A stretch of 64,000 bases of DNA from Blastococcus sp. CPCC 205250 (GTDB lineage Bacteria; Actinomycetota; Actinomycetes; Mycobacteriales; Geodermatophilaceae). Both the position numbers and the translations under genes were made by a program. The notes below the pieces were generated by a model. It made no database searches and was not told the origin of the DNA. It saw nothing but the letters and a program-made list of their open reading frames with translations. The stretch lies in NCBI RefSeq assembly GCF_019799925.1, contig NZ_JABGCG010000002.1:1-64000 (forward strand), given 5' to 3'. Shown piece after piece: positions 1 through 8,442 of the stretch. Each line of letters starts with the position of its first letter. Position 1 is the stretch's first letter.

Positions 1-330
1 CGTGGCGAAGCAGTACTGCGGCTCGCCCTTCAGGCACGCACGGCACTGCCCGCACACCGCCCGCCAGTTCAGCACCACGAAATCACCGACGGCGACATTG
101 GTGACCCCCTCCCCCACCGCCGCCACCGTGCCCGCGGCCTCGTGACCCAGCAGGAACGGGAACTCGTCGTTGATCCCACCCTCCCGGTAGTGCAGATCGG
201 TGTGGCACACCCCGCACGCCTGCACGTCCACCACCGCCTCACCCGGACCCGGGTCCGGCACCAGGATCGTCTCGATGCTGACCGGGGCACCCTTGCTGCG
301 GGCGACGACGCCCTTCACCTCGTAGGACAT
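1..330 (-). CDS. S-(hydroxymethyl)mycothiol dehydrogenase, N-terminal part (cut by window edge)
   Basis: The frame starts at ATG (328-330, reverse strand) and is open to base 1, giving the first 110 residues of a zinc-dependent medium-chain alcohol dehydrogenase. The catalytic zinc motif [14 protein letters not shown], the GHEAAG motif and the start of the structural-zinc cysteine cluster ([15 protein letters not shown]) are visible. The opening [16 protein letters not shown] is typical of the mycothiol-dependent class (MscR/AdhE2-like), which oxidises the formaldehyde-mycothiol adduct in actinobacteria. It diverges from the formate/oxalate-type transporter at 536, which fits a role in formaldehyde/formate handling, although that link is inferred. 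The C-terminal NAD-binding domain lies outside the window. Confidence 0.85.
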   Translation of the reverse strand, partial: MSYEVKGVVARSKGAPVSIETILVPDPGPGEAVVDVQACGVCHTDLHYREGGINDEFPFLLGHEAAGTVAAVGEGVTNVAVGDFVVLNWRAVCGQCRACLKGEPQYCFAT

Positions 331-535
331 GCCGGGAGCCTAGGCGTCCGGGCAGGGGCCGCCCACCGCGCGCGTCCGTCCAGTGGGAGCGGGCCCCGGT
401 GGTGCGCGACCGGGTGGCGCACCCCGCTTCGACAGGCGGGGTGCGGGCGGCGGACGTAGCGTCCCTGGCGGCCCGTGACCCGCGTCACCGGCCCGCGCAG
501 CCCGGCCCCCGGGCCCGATCGGTGGAGGTCCGTCC
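331..535. promoter_or_regulatory. Divergent intergenic region with a hairpin
   Basis: This 205 bp region separates the divergent dehydrogenase and transporter starts. It contains a 9-bp stem (GCACCCCGC at 419-427 pairing with GCGGGGTGC at 436-444, 8-nt loop) and the transporter's Shine-Dalgarno GGAGG at 524-528. Promoters for both genes must lie here, but no convincing -35/-10 pair was identified. Confidence 0.35.
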
Positions 536-1954
536 GTGGCAGTGCCGAGCTTCCTCGCCCGCGAGCGCATCGTGGCGCGCCCGGGCTTCAACCGCTGGCT
601 GGTCCCGCCGGCAGCGCTCGCCGTCCACCTGTGCATCGGCCAGGCCTACGCCACAAGCGTCTACAAGACCGCGCTCGTCGAGGACTTCCAGGTCAGCCAG
701 ACGGCCATCGGCATCGTCTTCTCCATCGCGATCGTCATGCTCGGCCTGTCGGCCGCGGTCTTCGGCACGTGGGTGGACCGCAACGGCCCCCGGGCGGCGA
801 TGTTCGTCTCGGCCATCTGCTGGTCGACCGGGTTCCTCGTCGGCTCGCTCGGGATCGCCACCGACCAGCTCTGGCTGCTGTACCTGGGCTACGGCGTCAT
901 CGGCGGCATCGGCCTGGGCATCGGCTACATCTCGCCGGTGTCCACGCTGATCAAGTGGTTCCCCGACCGGCCGGGGCTGGCGACCGGCATGGCGATCATG
1001 GGCTTCGGCGGCGGCGCGCTCATCGCCTCCCCGCTGTCCCGGCAGCTGATGGACCTGTACGACCCCGACTACGACGGCACGGCCGGCACGGTCCCCGGCG
1101 GCAACGCCGTCGCGCTGCTCTTCCTCACCCTCGGCCTGGTCTACCTGGTCTTCATGCTGTTCGGCGCCACGATCATCCGGGTGCCCGCCGAGGGCTGGAA
1201 GCCCGACGGCTGGGACCCGTCGAGCGTGAAGCAGAAGGCGCTGGTCACCACCGAGAGCGTCTCGGCGGCGAACGCGATCAAGACCCCGCAGTTCTGGCTG
1301 CTGTGGGTGGTGCTGTTCTGCAACGTCACCGCGGGGATCGGCATCCTCGAGCAGGCCAGCCCGATGATCCAGGACTTCTTCCGCGACGACGACGGCAACT
1401 CCAGCGTCGCGCTGGCCGCAGCGACCGGCTTCGTCGGCGTCCTGTCGCTGTTCAACATGGCCGGCCGGTTCGTCTGGTCCTCGACGTCGGACTTCCTCGG
1501 CCGCAAGCCCAACTACATGATCTACCTGGGCGTCGGCCTGCTGCTCTACGTCGGCCTGGCCACCGTCGGCAGCAGCGCCACCTGGCTGTTCGTCCTGCTC
1601 GCCGCGGTGATCATCTCCTTCTACGGCGGCGGGTTCGCCACGGTCCCGGCGTACCTTCGCGACCTGTTCGGCACCTTCCAGGTGGGCGCCATCCACGGCC
1701 GGCTGCTCACCGCCTGGTCGGCCGCCGGCGTCGCGGGCCCGCTGATCGTCAACGGCGTGCTCGACACCCAGGGCGAGCCGGGCACCCTGCAGGCGGGCAA
1801 CTACCGGCCGGCCCTGTTCATCATGGTCGGCCTGCTGGCGATCGGGTTCGTGGCGAACCTGCTGGTGAAGCCGGTCGCCGCGAAGTGGCACGAGCCGAAG
1901 TCCCCCACCGGCGCCGCGGGCGCCCCGACCCCCGAGCGGAGCGCCGCCCGATGA
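536..1954 (+). CDS. OFA-type MFS transporter (oxalate/formate antiporter family)
   Basis: A 472-aa, 12-helix major facilitator of the OxlT-like family. Typical features are the N-terminal VHLCIGQAYATSVYK segment, the cytoplasmic-loop motif GTWVDRNGPR after the second helix region, and GIGLGIGYISPVSTLIKWF, a hallmark of oxalate:formate antiporters. GTG is chosen as start because GGAGG lies 7 nt upstream. The stop overlaps the start of the next gene by ATGA, so the two are probably translationally coupled. The substrate is probably a small carboxylate; formate is attractive because the divergent neighbour belongs to formaldehyde oxidation, but nothing in the sequence proves it. Confidence 0.85.
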   Translation: MAVPSFLARERIVARPGFNRWLVPPAALAVHLCIGQAYATSVYKTALVEDFQVSQTAIGIVFSIAIVMLGLSAAVFGTWVDRNGPRAAMFVSAICWSTGFLVGSLGIATDQLWLLYLGYGVIGGIGLGIGYISPVSTLIKWFPDRPGLATGMAIMGFGGGALIASPLSRQLMDLYDPDYDGTAGTVPGGNAVALLFLTLGLVYLVFMLFGATIIRVPAEGWKPDGWDPSSVKQKALVTTESVSAANAIKTPQFWLLWVVLFCNVTAGIGILEQASPMIQDFFRDDDGNSSVALAAATGFVGVLSLFNMAGRFVWSSTSDFLGRKPNYMIYLGVGLLLYVGLATVGSSATWLFVLLAAVIISFYGGGFATVPAYLRDLFGTFQVGAIHGRLLTAWSAAGVAGPLIVNGVLDTQGEPGTLQAGNYRPALFIMVGLLAIGFVANLLVKPVAAKWHEPKSPTGAAGAPTPERSAAR

Positions 1955-2103
1955 GCTCCTCCCTGCAGTCCCAGGACGGGCAGCGGCCCACGCACACGCC
2001 CACCGGGCTCATCGCCTTCGCCTGGACCCTGGTCGGCGTCCCGCTGGCCTACGGGCTCTACCAGACCGTGAAGACCGCGGTCACCCTGTTCACCGGGGGC
2101 TGA
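1951..2103 (+). CDS. MFS transporter small subunit-like protein
   Basis: A 50-residue protein translated from the ATGA overlap with the OFA transporter. Residues 1-17 are polar and hydrophilic; residues about 18-48 form one hydrophobic helix (GLIAFAWTLVGVPLAYGLYQ) ending in TVKTAVTLFTGG. Similar single-helix partners are known next to OFA-family transporters. The strict coupling and the absence of any other function suggest it assembles with, or stabilises, the transporter. It is too short for most gene finders but has an intact frame and ends just before a terminator. Confidence 0.7.
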   Translation: MSSSLQSQDGQRPTHTPTGLIAFAWTLVGVPLAYGLYQTVKTAVTLFTGG

Positions 2104-2131
2104 GCACCGGTCCGCCGTCGTCCCTCCCCCG

Positions 2132-2167
2132 GCCGGCCCGGCGGGCCCAGGCCCGGCCCGGGCCGGC
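2132..2167. terminator. GC-rich stem-loop between convergent genes
   Basis: GCCGGCCCGG (2132-2141) pairs perfectly with CCGGGCCGGC (2158-2167) around a 16-nt loop. It lies between the ends of the transporter operon (2103) and the thioesterase (2171), so it can serve both directions. No U-tract is present. Confidence 0.5.
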
Positions 2168-2170
2168 GGC

Positions 2171-2935
2171 TCAGGAGTGGCGCTGCCGGATCCGGGGATC
2201 GGCGAGCGCCGCGGCCACGCAGGAACCGATCCGGCCCTCCCGGTCGTACATCCACGCGGTGCCGACCCCCACGCCGTCGGCCCCGACGTGGCCGGTGGCC
2301 TCCACGCCGATCCACTCCCCGACCGGGTCCCGCGCGAGGTACATCGTCAGGTCGGCGTTGATGAACGCCAGACCGCCGCGGGCGGAGTTGGCGACCGGGT
2401 TGGCGAAGTCGGCCATGAGGGCCGCGCGCAGGGCCGGCGTGAGCGGCTGTCCGGCCACGAACTCGACGCGCTCGCGCAGCCAGACCCGGCCACGCGCGCC
2501 GTTCCAGTCGCCGACCGGCCGGATCTCGAACGACATCGAGCCGCCGGTGGCCCCCTCGATCGCCTCGGGCGGTGGCACGTCCCACGGCTCGGGTGCCCAG
2601 GGCTCGCCGTCGGGGTGCTCGGAGCGGCGCAGCAGCAGGGCGGAGCCGCGGGCCACCTCGACGTCGCCGTCGAGCACGCCCACGTCGACGGCCCGCAGCC
2701 GTCGGCCGTCCCGCACCCGGCGGGCGAGCACCCGCAGCGGGCGCATCGGCACCGGGCGGACCATGTCGACGGTCAGCCGGGCCAGCTGCAGGTCCGGGTC
2801 GGCGTCGTCGCGCTCGACGCCCCAGGCCACGAGCCCGCCGACGTGGTGTCCGTTGACCATGTCGTCCGACCAGGGACTGCGTGCGGACGCGGTCGGCACC
2901 AACCGGTCGCCGTCCGGCGTGAACGACGCCTCCAT
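2171..2935 (-). CDS. Acyl-CoA thioesterase, double hotdog (TesB/acyl-CoA thioesterase-like)
   Basis: A 254-aa protein with two hotdog-like halves. The first (about 1-120) carries the N-terminal motif WSDDMVNGHHVGGLVAWGVE and LARLTVDMVRPVPM, typical of the thioesterase-like superfamily. The second (about 135-254) contains ANPVANSARGGLAFINADLT, the predicted active-site half with the Asn/Asp-Leu-Thr signature. Such enzymes hydrolyse acyl-CoA or similar thioesters in the cytosol. The ATG start has AGGTGGAGG upstream. It is convergent with the OFA transporter and downstream of the WYL regulator in the same orientation with a 36-bp gap, so they may be cotranscribed. Confidence 0.75.
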   Translation of the reverse strand: MEASFTPDGDRLVPTASARSPWSDDMVNGHHVGGLVAWGVERDDADPDLQLARLTVDMVRPVPMRPLRVLARRVRDGRRLRAVDVGVLDGDVEVARGSALLLRRSEHPDGEPWAPEPWDVPPPEAIEGATGGSMSFEIRPVGDWNGARGRVWLRERVEFVAGQPLTPALRAALMADFANPVANSARGGLAFINADLTMYLARDPVGEWIGVEATGHVGADGVGVGTAWMYDREGRIGSCVAAALADPRIRQRHS

Positions 2936-2971
2936 GACACCTCCACCTGACCGCGGGCCGACCCCGCGGTT

Positions 2972-4039
2972 CTACACCGGGCGCTCCGGGGCTCCCGCAC
3001 CGGGCGGAGGCGCAGGGCACCCCGGCTGGGGCGCCGCGCCTCCCGTTCCCGCGGCTCGGGCGGCCCGGTCGGCGAACTCGGCGAAGGCCCGGCCGAGCGC
3101 GGGCGGACCGACCACCTCCACGTCGGCGTCGAAGCGGGCCAGCGCCCCGACCAGGCCCGCCCAGGACCACGACCCCATCCGCACCCGGCAGCGCCCCGGT
3201 CCCAGGGACTCGACGGTGGCGTCGCCGGCGAAGGGCGCGACGTCCGCGGCGGGCCGGTCGAGCACGACCTCCCCCACGCACGGCCACCGGTCCCCCTGCA
3301 CCGACCCCCGGAACCTGTCCTCGAGGAAGCGGACGACGTCTCCTCCCGGGACCTCTCGCCGGGCGAAGCGCGGACCGTTCGGGCTGCGCAGCGCCATCCG
3401 GTCGGCCCGGTAGACGCGCCACTCCTCCCGGCGGGACTCCCAGGCGACGACGTACCAGCGGCCCCCACGGGCCACCAGGTGGTGGGGCTGCGCCTGTCGC
3501 GGCGGCCGGGCGTCGTCCCCGAGGTCCTCGCCGGACGTCCGGTAGTCGAAGCGCAGCTCCTCGCGGGCGCGGACCGCGGCGCCGACCGCCAGCAGCACAG
3601 CCGGGTCCACCGACGCCGGCGGACCGCCGCGGGCCACGGCCGTCACGTCGACGGCGCCGATGCGGTGCCGCAGCCGCTGGGGCATCACCTGACGCAGTGT
3701 GGCGAGCGCGCGAGCGGCCGCCTCCTCGATGCCGGCACCGGTCGTGGCCGCGGTGGCGAGCGCCACCGCGATGGCGACCGCCTGCTCGTCGTCGAACAGC
3801 AGCGGCGGGAGCTCCGCGCCGGCCTCGAGGCGGTAGCCGCCGTCGGGACCCTTGGTGGCTCGGATCGGGTAGCCGAGCTCGCGGAGTCGTCCGACGTCAC
3901 GGCGCACGGTCCGGTCGCTGACCTCGAGCCGGTCGGCCAACGAAGCGCCCGGCCAGTCGCGCCGCGCCTGTAGCAGCGACAGCAGCCTGAGCAGCCGGCG
4001 GGAGGTCGTCGGCGCGGAGGTCGTCGGCACGAACGGCAT
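2972..4039 (-). CDS. YafY-like transcriptional regulator (HTH + WYL domain)
   Basis: A 355-aa regulator. Residues about 12-70 form an HTH_11-type winged helix (RRLLRLLSLLQARRDWPG followed by LADRLEVSDRTVRRDVGRL and LGYPIRATKGPDGGYRLE). The WYL region spans roughly 150-320, with the ligand-sensing segment around HHLVARGGRWYVVAWES. It reads away from the VOC gene at 4132. The 92-bp gap holds a perfect 12-bp inverted repeat (4047-4077), probably its own operator, so autoregulation and control of the VOC gene are likely. The ligand is unknown. Confidence 0.85.
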   Translation of the reverse strand: MPFVPTTSAPTTSRRLLRLLSLLQARRDWPGASLADRLEVSDRTVRRDVGRLRELGYPIRATKGPDGGYRLEAGAELPPLLFDDEQAVAIAVALATAATTGAGIEEAAARALATLRQVMPQRLRHRIGAVDVTAVARGGPPASVDPAVLLAVGAAVRAREELRFDYRTSGEDLGDDARPPRQAQPHHLVARGGRWYVVAWESRREEWRVYRADRMALRSPNGPRFARREVPGGDVVRFLEDRFRGSVQGDRWPCVGEVVLDRPAADVAPFAGDATVESLGPGRCRVRMGSWSWAGLVGALARFDADVEVVGPPALGRAFAEFADRAARAAGTGGAAPQPGCPAPPPGAGAPERPV

Positions 4040-4046
4040 CCTGCCC

Positions 4047-4077
4047 GCAGTAGCGGACGAACCCTGTCCGCTACTGC
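4047..4077. promoter_or_regulatory. Perfect inverted repeat, candidate operator of the WYL regulator
   Basis: GCAGTAGCGGAC (4047-4058) and GTCCGCTACTGC (4066-4077) are perfect complements separated by 7 nt. The palindrome begins 7 bp upstream of the regulator start and 55 bp upstream of the divergent VOC gene, the expected place for a shared operator. Confidence 0.7.
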
Positions 4078-4131
4078 TGGGAGCTTCGTCCCGACGCCGG
4101 GAGGTCCGGCAGCGAGAGCGAGGAGTTCCCC

Positions 4132-4599
4132 ATGACCGTGCAGGCCACCACCCACCTCAACTTCACCGGACAGGCCCGGGAGGCCCTGGAGTTCTACGGC
4201 TCGGTCTTCGGCGGCCAGGTCGTCGTCGTGACCTACGCGGACGCGGGCATGCCCCCTGACCTGCCGGGGGCGGACCGGGTCGTCTTCGGCCAGGTCGTGA
4301 CGCCGGGCGGGTTCGGGGTCATGGCCTACGACGTGCCCGGGACGCCGGGGAACGGCCTCGCCGGGGCCGCCGGGTCCACGCGTCGCGAAGACTTCCTGAC
4401 GCTGACCGACCAGCCCTTCTTCGTGTCGGTCCGAGGCGGGACCGTCGACGAGGTCGGCGCTCTCTGGGAGCGGCTCGCGGTCGGTGCCGAGGTGCTCGAC
4501 GCCTACGGTCCCTCGCAGTGGGCGCCGGCCTCGGGCATGCTCACCGACCGGTTCGGCGTGACCTGGGTCCTGGACGTCGCCGCGCCGTACGCCGACTGA
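4132..4599 (+). CDS. VOC-superfamily protein, PhnB-like
   Basis: A 155-aa protein of the PhnB/3-demethylubiquinone-methyltransferase-like branch of the vicinal-oxygen-chelate superfamily. It opens with TTHLNFTGQAREALEFYGSVFGG and holds the YADAGMP and VFGQVVTPGGFGVMAYDVPG segments, with a C-terminal FGVTWVLDVAAP. Proteins of this type bind small ligands and often lack demonstrated activity. GAGGAG precedes the ATG. Its divergent WYL regulator and palindrome suggest it is induced by a small molecule. The exact function is not known. Confidence 0.8.
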   Translation: MTVQATTHLNFTGQAREALEFYGSVFGGQVVVVTYADAGMPPDLPGADRVVFGQVVTPGGFGVMAYDVPGTPGNGLAGAAGSTRREDFLTLTDQPFFVSVRGGTVDEVGALWERLAVGAEVLDAYGPSQWAPASGMLTDRFGVTWVLDVAAPYAD

Positions 4600-4636
4600 G
4601 CGCCTGGGGAGGTGGCCGCGTTGGCCGGCCACCTCC

Positions 4637-5020
4637 TCAGCGCAGGGGGCGCAGCGGCAGGTGCTCGCTCAGGTCGGCACGGTTGCCGCTGGCGCTGACC
4701 CGGCCCTCGGCCAGCGCCTCGGCCCACGTCGTGGCGCCGGTGGCCAGCCGCAGCCAGGTGGCCGCGTCGGTCTCGATGACGTTGGGCGGGGTGCCGCGGG
4801 TGTGCCGCGGCCCGGGCACCAGCTGGACGGCGACGTGCGGCGGCACCCGCAGCTCCACCGACCGCCCCGGCACCTGCTGGGCCAGCCAGCGGGTGCTGGT
4901 CTTCACCGCCGCGCCGAGCACCGCCCGCGGGGGCTGCTCGGCCTCGCCGGCGAGCCAGGGGCGGACCGCGTCGACGGCGGCGCGCAGCTCCTCGGCGGGG
5001 ATGGGTGCGGTGCCCGGCAT
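4637..5020 (-). CDS. Sterol carrier (SCP-like) family protein encoded after purL
   Basis: A 127-aa cytosolic protein. Its ATG shares one base with the purL stop (TGATG), so it is translationally coupled to purL. The central part (residues about 50-127) has the SCP2-like pattern ending in [20 protein letters not shown], with [22 protein letters not shown] before it. Bacterial SCP-type proteins near purL/purF genes occur in many actinobacteria; lipid binding is inferred from the fold only. No catalytic residues can be assigned, and its relation to purine synthesis is unclear. Confidence 0.65.
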   Translation of the reverse strand: MPGTAPIPAEELRAAVDAVRPWLAGEAEQPPRAVLGAAVKTSTRWLAQQVPGRSVELRVPPHVAVQLVPGPRHTRGTPPNVIETDAATWLRLATGATTWAEALAEGRVSASGNRADLSEHLPLRPLR

Positions 5021-7308
5021 CAGCTGGTCGGGACGGTCCCCGCCGGGACGCTGCCCACGGTCACCTCGGGGCTGCCGAAGAGCGCCGGCAGGGTCGCCGT
5101 CCACGCCGCGCGCACCTCCGCGAGCGGGAGGTCGGGCAGCCCGTCGACGACGAGCGCGTCGCCGCCCGTCGTCCCCAGCTCGGTGACCGGCACGCCGGCC
5201 CACTCCGCGGTGGCACGCACGGCCTCCGGGTCGGTGGTCGTGACCACGGCGCGGGCCGCCGACTCGCTGAACAGCGCGACGAACGGGTCGCCGTCGAGGG
5301 CGAGCCGGGCGCCGACGCCGTAGCGCAGGGCGGACTCGGCGAGGGCCTGGGCCAGTCCGCCGTCGGCCAGGTCGTGCGCCGAGGTCACCTGGCCCTCGCG
5401 GGCGAGCGCGGCGAGCAGCTCGCCCAGGGCGCGCTCGGCGGCCAGGTCGACCACCGGCGGCCGGCCGCCCAGGTGGCCGTGCACGACCGACGCCCAGGCG
5501 GACCCGCCGAGCTCCTCACGGGTGGCGCCCAGCAGCAGGACGGTCTCCCCCGCGGCGCGCCAGCCGGTGGGCACGCGGCGGCGCACGTCGTCGTGCACGC
5601 CCAGCACGCCGATGACCGGCGTCGGGTTGATCGCGACGTCGCCGGTCTGGTTGTAGAGGCTGACGTTGCCGCCGGTCACCGGCAGGCCCAGCTCGCGGCA
5701 GGCGTCGGCGAGACCGCGGACGGCCTCGGCGAACTGCCACATCACCTCGGGGTTCTCCGGGGAGCCGAAGTTCAGGCAGTTGGTGACCGCCAGCGGGGCG
5801 GCGCCGGAGACGGCCACGTTGCGGTAGGCCTCGGCGAGGTTCAGCTGGGCGCCGGCGTAGGGGTCGAGCCGGGCGAAGCGGGCGTTGCCGTCCAGCGCGA
5901 GCGCGATGCCGCGGTGCGTGTGCTCGTCGATGCGGACCACACCGGCGTCCTCCGGCTGGGCGAGCACCGTGTTGCCGCGGACGTAGCGGTCGTACTGCTC
6001 GGTGACCCAGGTCTTGTCGGCGCCGTCGGGGCTGGCGACGACGGCCAGCCAGTGCGCCTGCAGCTCCTCGGGCGTGGCCGGACGCGGCAGCCGGGCCGCG
6101 TCGTCGGCCTGCAGCGCGTCGAGGTCGGCGGGGCGGGCCATGGGCCGCTCGTAGACCGGGCCCTCGTGGGCGACCGTGCGCGGCGGGACGTCGACGATGC
6201 GCTCGCCGTGCCAGTCGACGGTGAGCCGGTCGCCGTCGGTGACCTCACCGATGACGGCGGCCAGCACGTCCCACCTGCGGCACACGGCGAGGAAGGCGTC
6301 GACCTTGGCCGGCTCGACGATCGCGCACATGCGCTCCTGCGACTCGCTCATCAGGATCTCGGCCGGGGTGAGCGTGCTGTCGCGCAGCGGCACCCGGTCG
6401 AGGTCGACGTGCATGCCGCCGGTGCCGGCGCTGGCGAGCTCGGAGGTGGCGCAGGACAGCCCCGCGCCGCCGAGGTCCTGGATGCCGGTGACGAGGTCGG
6501 CGGCGAAGATCTCCAGGCACGCCTCGATGAGCAGCTTCTCGGTGAACGGGTCCCCGACCTGGACGGCGGGCCGCTTGGCGGGGCCGGTCTCGTCGAAGGT
6601 CTCCGACGCCAGCACGCTCACGCCGCCGATGCCGTCGCCGCCGGTGCGGGCGCCGAACAGGACCACCTTGTTGCCGACGCCCTCGGCCTTGGCCAGGTGC
6701 ACGTCCTCGTGCCGCATGACGCCTACGCACAGGGCGTTGACCAGCGGGTTGCCCGCGTAGCACTCGTCGAACAGCAGCTCGCCGCCGATGTTGGGCAGGC
6801 CGAGGCAGTTCCCGTAGCCGCCGACCCCGGCCACGACCCCGGGCAGCACGCGGGCGGTGTCGGGGGCGTCGGCGCGGCCGAACCGCAGCGAGTCCATGAC
6901 GGCGATCGGCCGGGCGCCCATGGTGAGGATGTCGCGGACGATGCCGCCGACGCCCGTGGCCGCGCCCTGGTAGGGCTCCACGTAGCTGGGGTGGTTGTGC
7001 GACTCGACCTTGAAGGTGACCGCGTAGCCGTCGCCGACGTCGACCACGCCGGCGTTCTCGCCGATGCCCACCAGCAGCGCCTCGCTGCGGGGCAGGTCGC
7101 CGAAGCGGCGCAGGTGCACCTTCGAGCTCTTGTAGGAGCAGTGCTCGCTCCACATGACCGAGTACATGGCCAGCTCGGCGGTGGTGGGCCGGCGGCCGAG
7201 GATCTCGCGGATGCGGGCGTACTCGTCGGCCTCGAGGCCGAGCTCGGCGTAGGGCTGCTCGTCGTCGGGGGACTGGGCCGCCCGCTCGACGGTGTCCAGG
7301 GGGCTCAC
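5020..7308 (-). CDS. purL: Phosphoribosylformylglycinamidine synthase subunit PurL
   Basis: A 762-aa small-type PurL, the ATP-dependent synthetase subunit converting FGAR to FGAM with ammonia delivered by PurQ through PurS. The N-terminal [16 protein letters not shown] motif, [38 protein letters not shown] and [15 protein letters not shown] match the family. The start is GTG in the GTGA overlap with the purQ stop. Length is usual for the multi-subunit form, which needs PurS and PurQ, both encoded immediately upstream. Confidence 0.97.
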   Translation of the reverse strand: MSPLDTVERAAQSPDDEQPYAELGLEADEYARIREILGRRPTTAELAMYSVMWSEHCSYKSSKVHLRRFGDLPRSEALLVGIGENAGVVDVGDGYAVTFKVESHNHPSYVEPYQGAATGVGGIVRDILTMGARPIAVMDSLRFGRADAPDTARVLPGVVAGVGGYGNCLGLPNIGGELLFDECYAGNPLVNALCVGVMRHEDVHLAKAEGVGNKVVLFGARTGGDGIGGVSVLASETFDETGPAKRPAVQVGDPFTEKLLIEACLEIFAADLVTGIQDLGGAGLSCATSELASAGTGGMHVDLDRVPLRDSTLTPAEILMSESQERMCAIVEPAKVDAFLAVCRRWDVLAAVIGEVTDGDRLTVDWHGERIVDVPPRTVAHEGPVYERPMARPADLDALQADDAARLPRPATPEELQAHWLAVVASPDGADKTWVTEQYDRYVRGNTVLAQPEDAGVVRIDEHTHRGIALALDGNARFARLDPYAGAQLNLAEAYRNVAVSGAAPLAVTNCLNFGSPENPEVMWQFAEAVRGLADACRELGLPVTGGNVSLYNQTGDVAINPTPVIGVLGVHDDVRRRVPTGWRAAGETVLLLGATREELGGSAWASVVHGHLGGRPPVVDLAAERALGELLAALAREGQVTSAHDLADGGLAQALAESALRYGVGARLALDGDPFVALFSESAARAVVTTTDPEAVRATAEWAGVPVTELGTTGGDALVVDGLPDLPLAEVRAAWTATLPALFGSPEVTVGSVPAGTVPTS

Positions 7309-7976
7309 GCTGCGACGACCGCCTTCAGGACGCTGGTGAAGAAGCCGAGGCCGTCGGTGCTCGGGCCGGTGAGGTCCTCGACGGCGTGCTCGGGGTGCGG
7401 CATGAGGCCGACGACGCGGCCGTTCTCGCTGGTCACGCCGGCGATGTCGTTGAGGCTGCCGTTGGGGTTGCCCCCGACGTAGCGGACGGCGACCCGGCCC
7501 TCCCCCTCGAGCCGCTCGAGGTCGGCCGGCGCGGCCACGTAGCGGCCCTCGCCGTTCTTGACCGGGACGACGATCGTCTGGCCGGCGTCGTAGTCCGCCG
7601 TCCACGCCGTGTCCGCGCGCTCGACGCGCAGCTGCTGGTCGCGGTTGCGGAAGTGCAGGTGCGCGTTGCGGTGCAGTGCGCCGGGGAGCAGGCCGGCCTC
7701 GCAGAGCACCTGGAAGCCGTTGCAGATGCCGAGCACGGGCAGGCCCTCGCGGGCGGCCGCGACGACGTCCTGCATCAGCGGCGAGCGGGCAGCGATGGCC
7801 CCGGCCCGTAGGTAGTCGCCGTAGGAGAAGCCGCCGGGGAGGACGACGGCGTCGACGTCCTTGAGGTCGTGGTCGCCGTGCCACAGCGCGACGGGGTCGC
7901 CGCCGGCCAGGCGCACCGCGCGAGCGGCGTCGACGTCGTCCAGGGAGCCCGGGAAGGTGATGACACCGATGCGCAA
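7305..7976 (-). CDS. purQ: Phosphoribosylformylglycinamidine synthase subunit PurQ (glutaminase)
   Basis: A 223-aa class I glutamine amidotransferase that supplies ammonia to PurL. The nucleophile Cys is in [13 protein letters not shown], and the catalytic His/Glu are in [10 protein letters not shown] near the C-terminus. The best start is an uncommon TTG directly before [13 protein letters not shown], with GAGGA about 7 nt upstream. The stop overlaps the purL GTG, and purS ends about 10 bp upstream, giving a tight purS-purQ-purL-SCP operon. Confidence 0.96.
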   Translation of the reverse strand: MRIGVITFPGSLDDVDAARAVRLAGGDPVALWHGDHDLKDVDAVVLPGGFSYGDYLRAGAIAARSPLMQDVVAAAREGLPVLGICNGFQVLCEAGLLPGALHRNAHLHFRNRDQQLRVERADTAWTADYDAGQTIVVPVKNGEGRYVAAPADLERLEGEGRVAVRYVGGNPNGSLNDIAGVTSENGRVVGLMPHPEHAVEDLTGPSTDGLGFFTSVLKAVVAA

Positions 7977-7986
7977 GGGGAGGTCC

Positions 7987-8226
7987 TCAGTCGGTCGGGA
8001 GGTGCAGCTCGACGTCCTCGATGACGGGGTTGGCCAGCAGCGTCTCGGCGATCTGCCGGAGCTCCGCCTCGTCGGGGGTGCCCTCGACGTCGAGGACGAA
8101 GTGCTTGCCCTGGCGGACGCTGGTCACCCCGCTGTGGCCCAGCCGGCCGAGGGCGCCGAGCACCGCCTGCCCCTGGGGGTCGGAGATCTCCGGCTTGAGG
8201 ACGACGTCGACGACCACCCGCGGCAC
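7987..8226 (-). CDS. purS: Phosphoribosylformylglycinamidine synthase subunit PurS
   Basis: A 79-aa subunit that bridges PurL and PurQ and helps channel ammonia. It has the family pattern [19 protein letters not shown] with [20 protein letters not shown] and FVLDVEG, and ends in a beta-strand-rich VIEDVELHL. The start is GTG at 8226. It is the first gene of the purSQL unit. The upstream intergenic region contains palindromic element A. Confidence 0.95.
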   Translation of the reverse strand: MPRVVVDVVLKPEISDPQGQAVLGALGRLGHSGVTSVRQGKHFVLDVEGTPDEAELRQIAETLLANPVIEDVELHLPTD

Positions 8227-8367
8227 GGCACCAGGCTACCGGTCGCCCCGCGCGGGCCCCGGCGCCCCCCGGGAGCCACCGGCCCGTTCCGGAACGCCGC
8301 CCCGCTGCCCTCGCACCCGCGCCCCCCTCAAGCCCCCCGAACGCCCTCGCCCGACCACCCATCCGGC

Positions 8368-8424
8368 GAGTCACGCGATGTCGTGGCCATCACCGCCTGA
8401 TGACCACGAGTACGCAGGACTGGC
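8368..8424. repeat. Palindromic repeat element A (degenerate member of the A/B/C family)
   Basis: TCGTGGCCATCA (8381-8392) pairs with TGATGACCACGA (8398-8409) with one mismatch and a 5-nt loop. The right flank (GAGTACGCAGGACTGG) closely resembles the right arm of element B (GAGTGTGCAGGACTCGG), so this looks like a decayed copy of the same element. It lies between the purS start and the end of the DUF559 gene. Confidence 0.6.
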
Positions 8425-8442
8425 ACCTCCCGGGCCGTGCGA

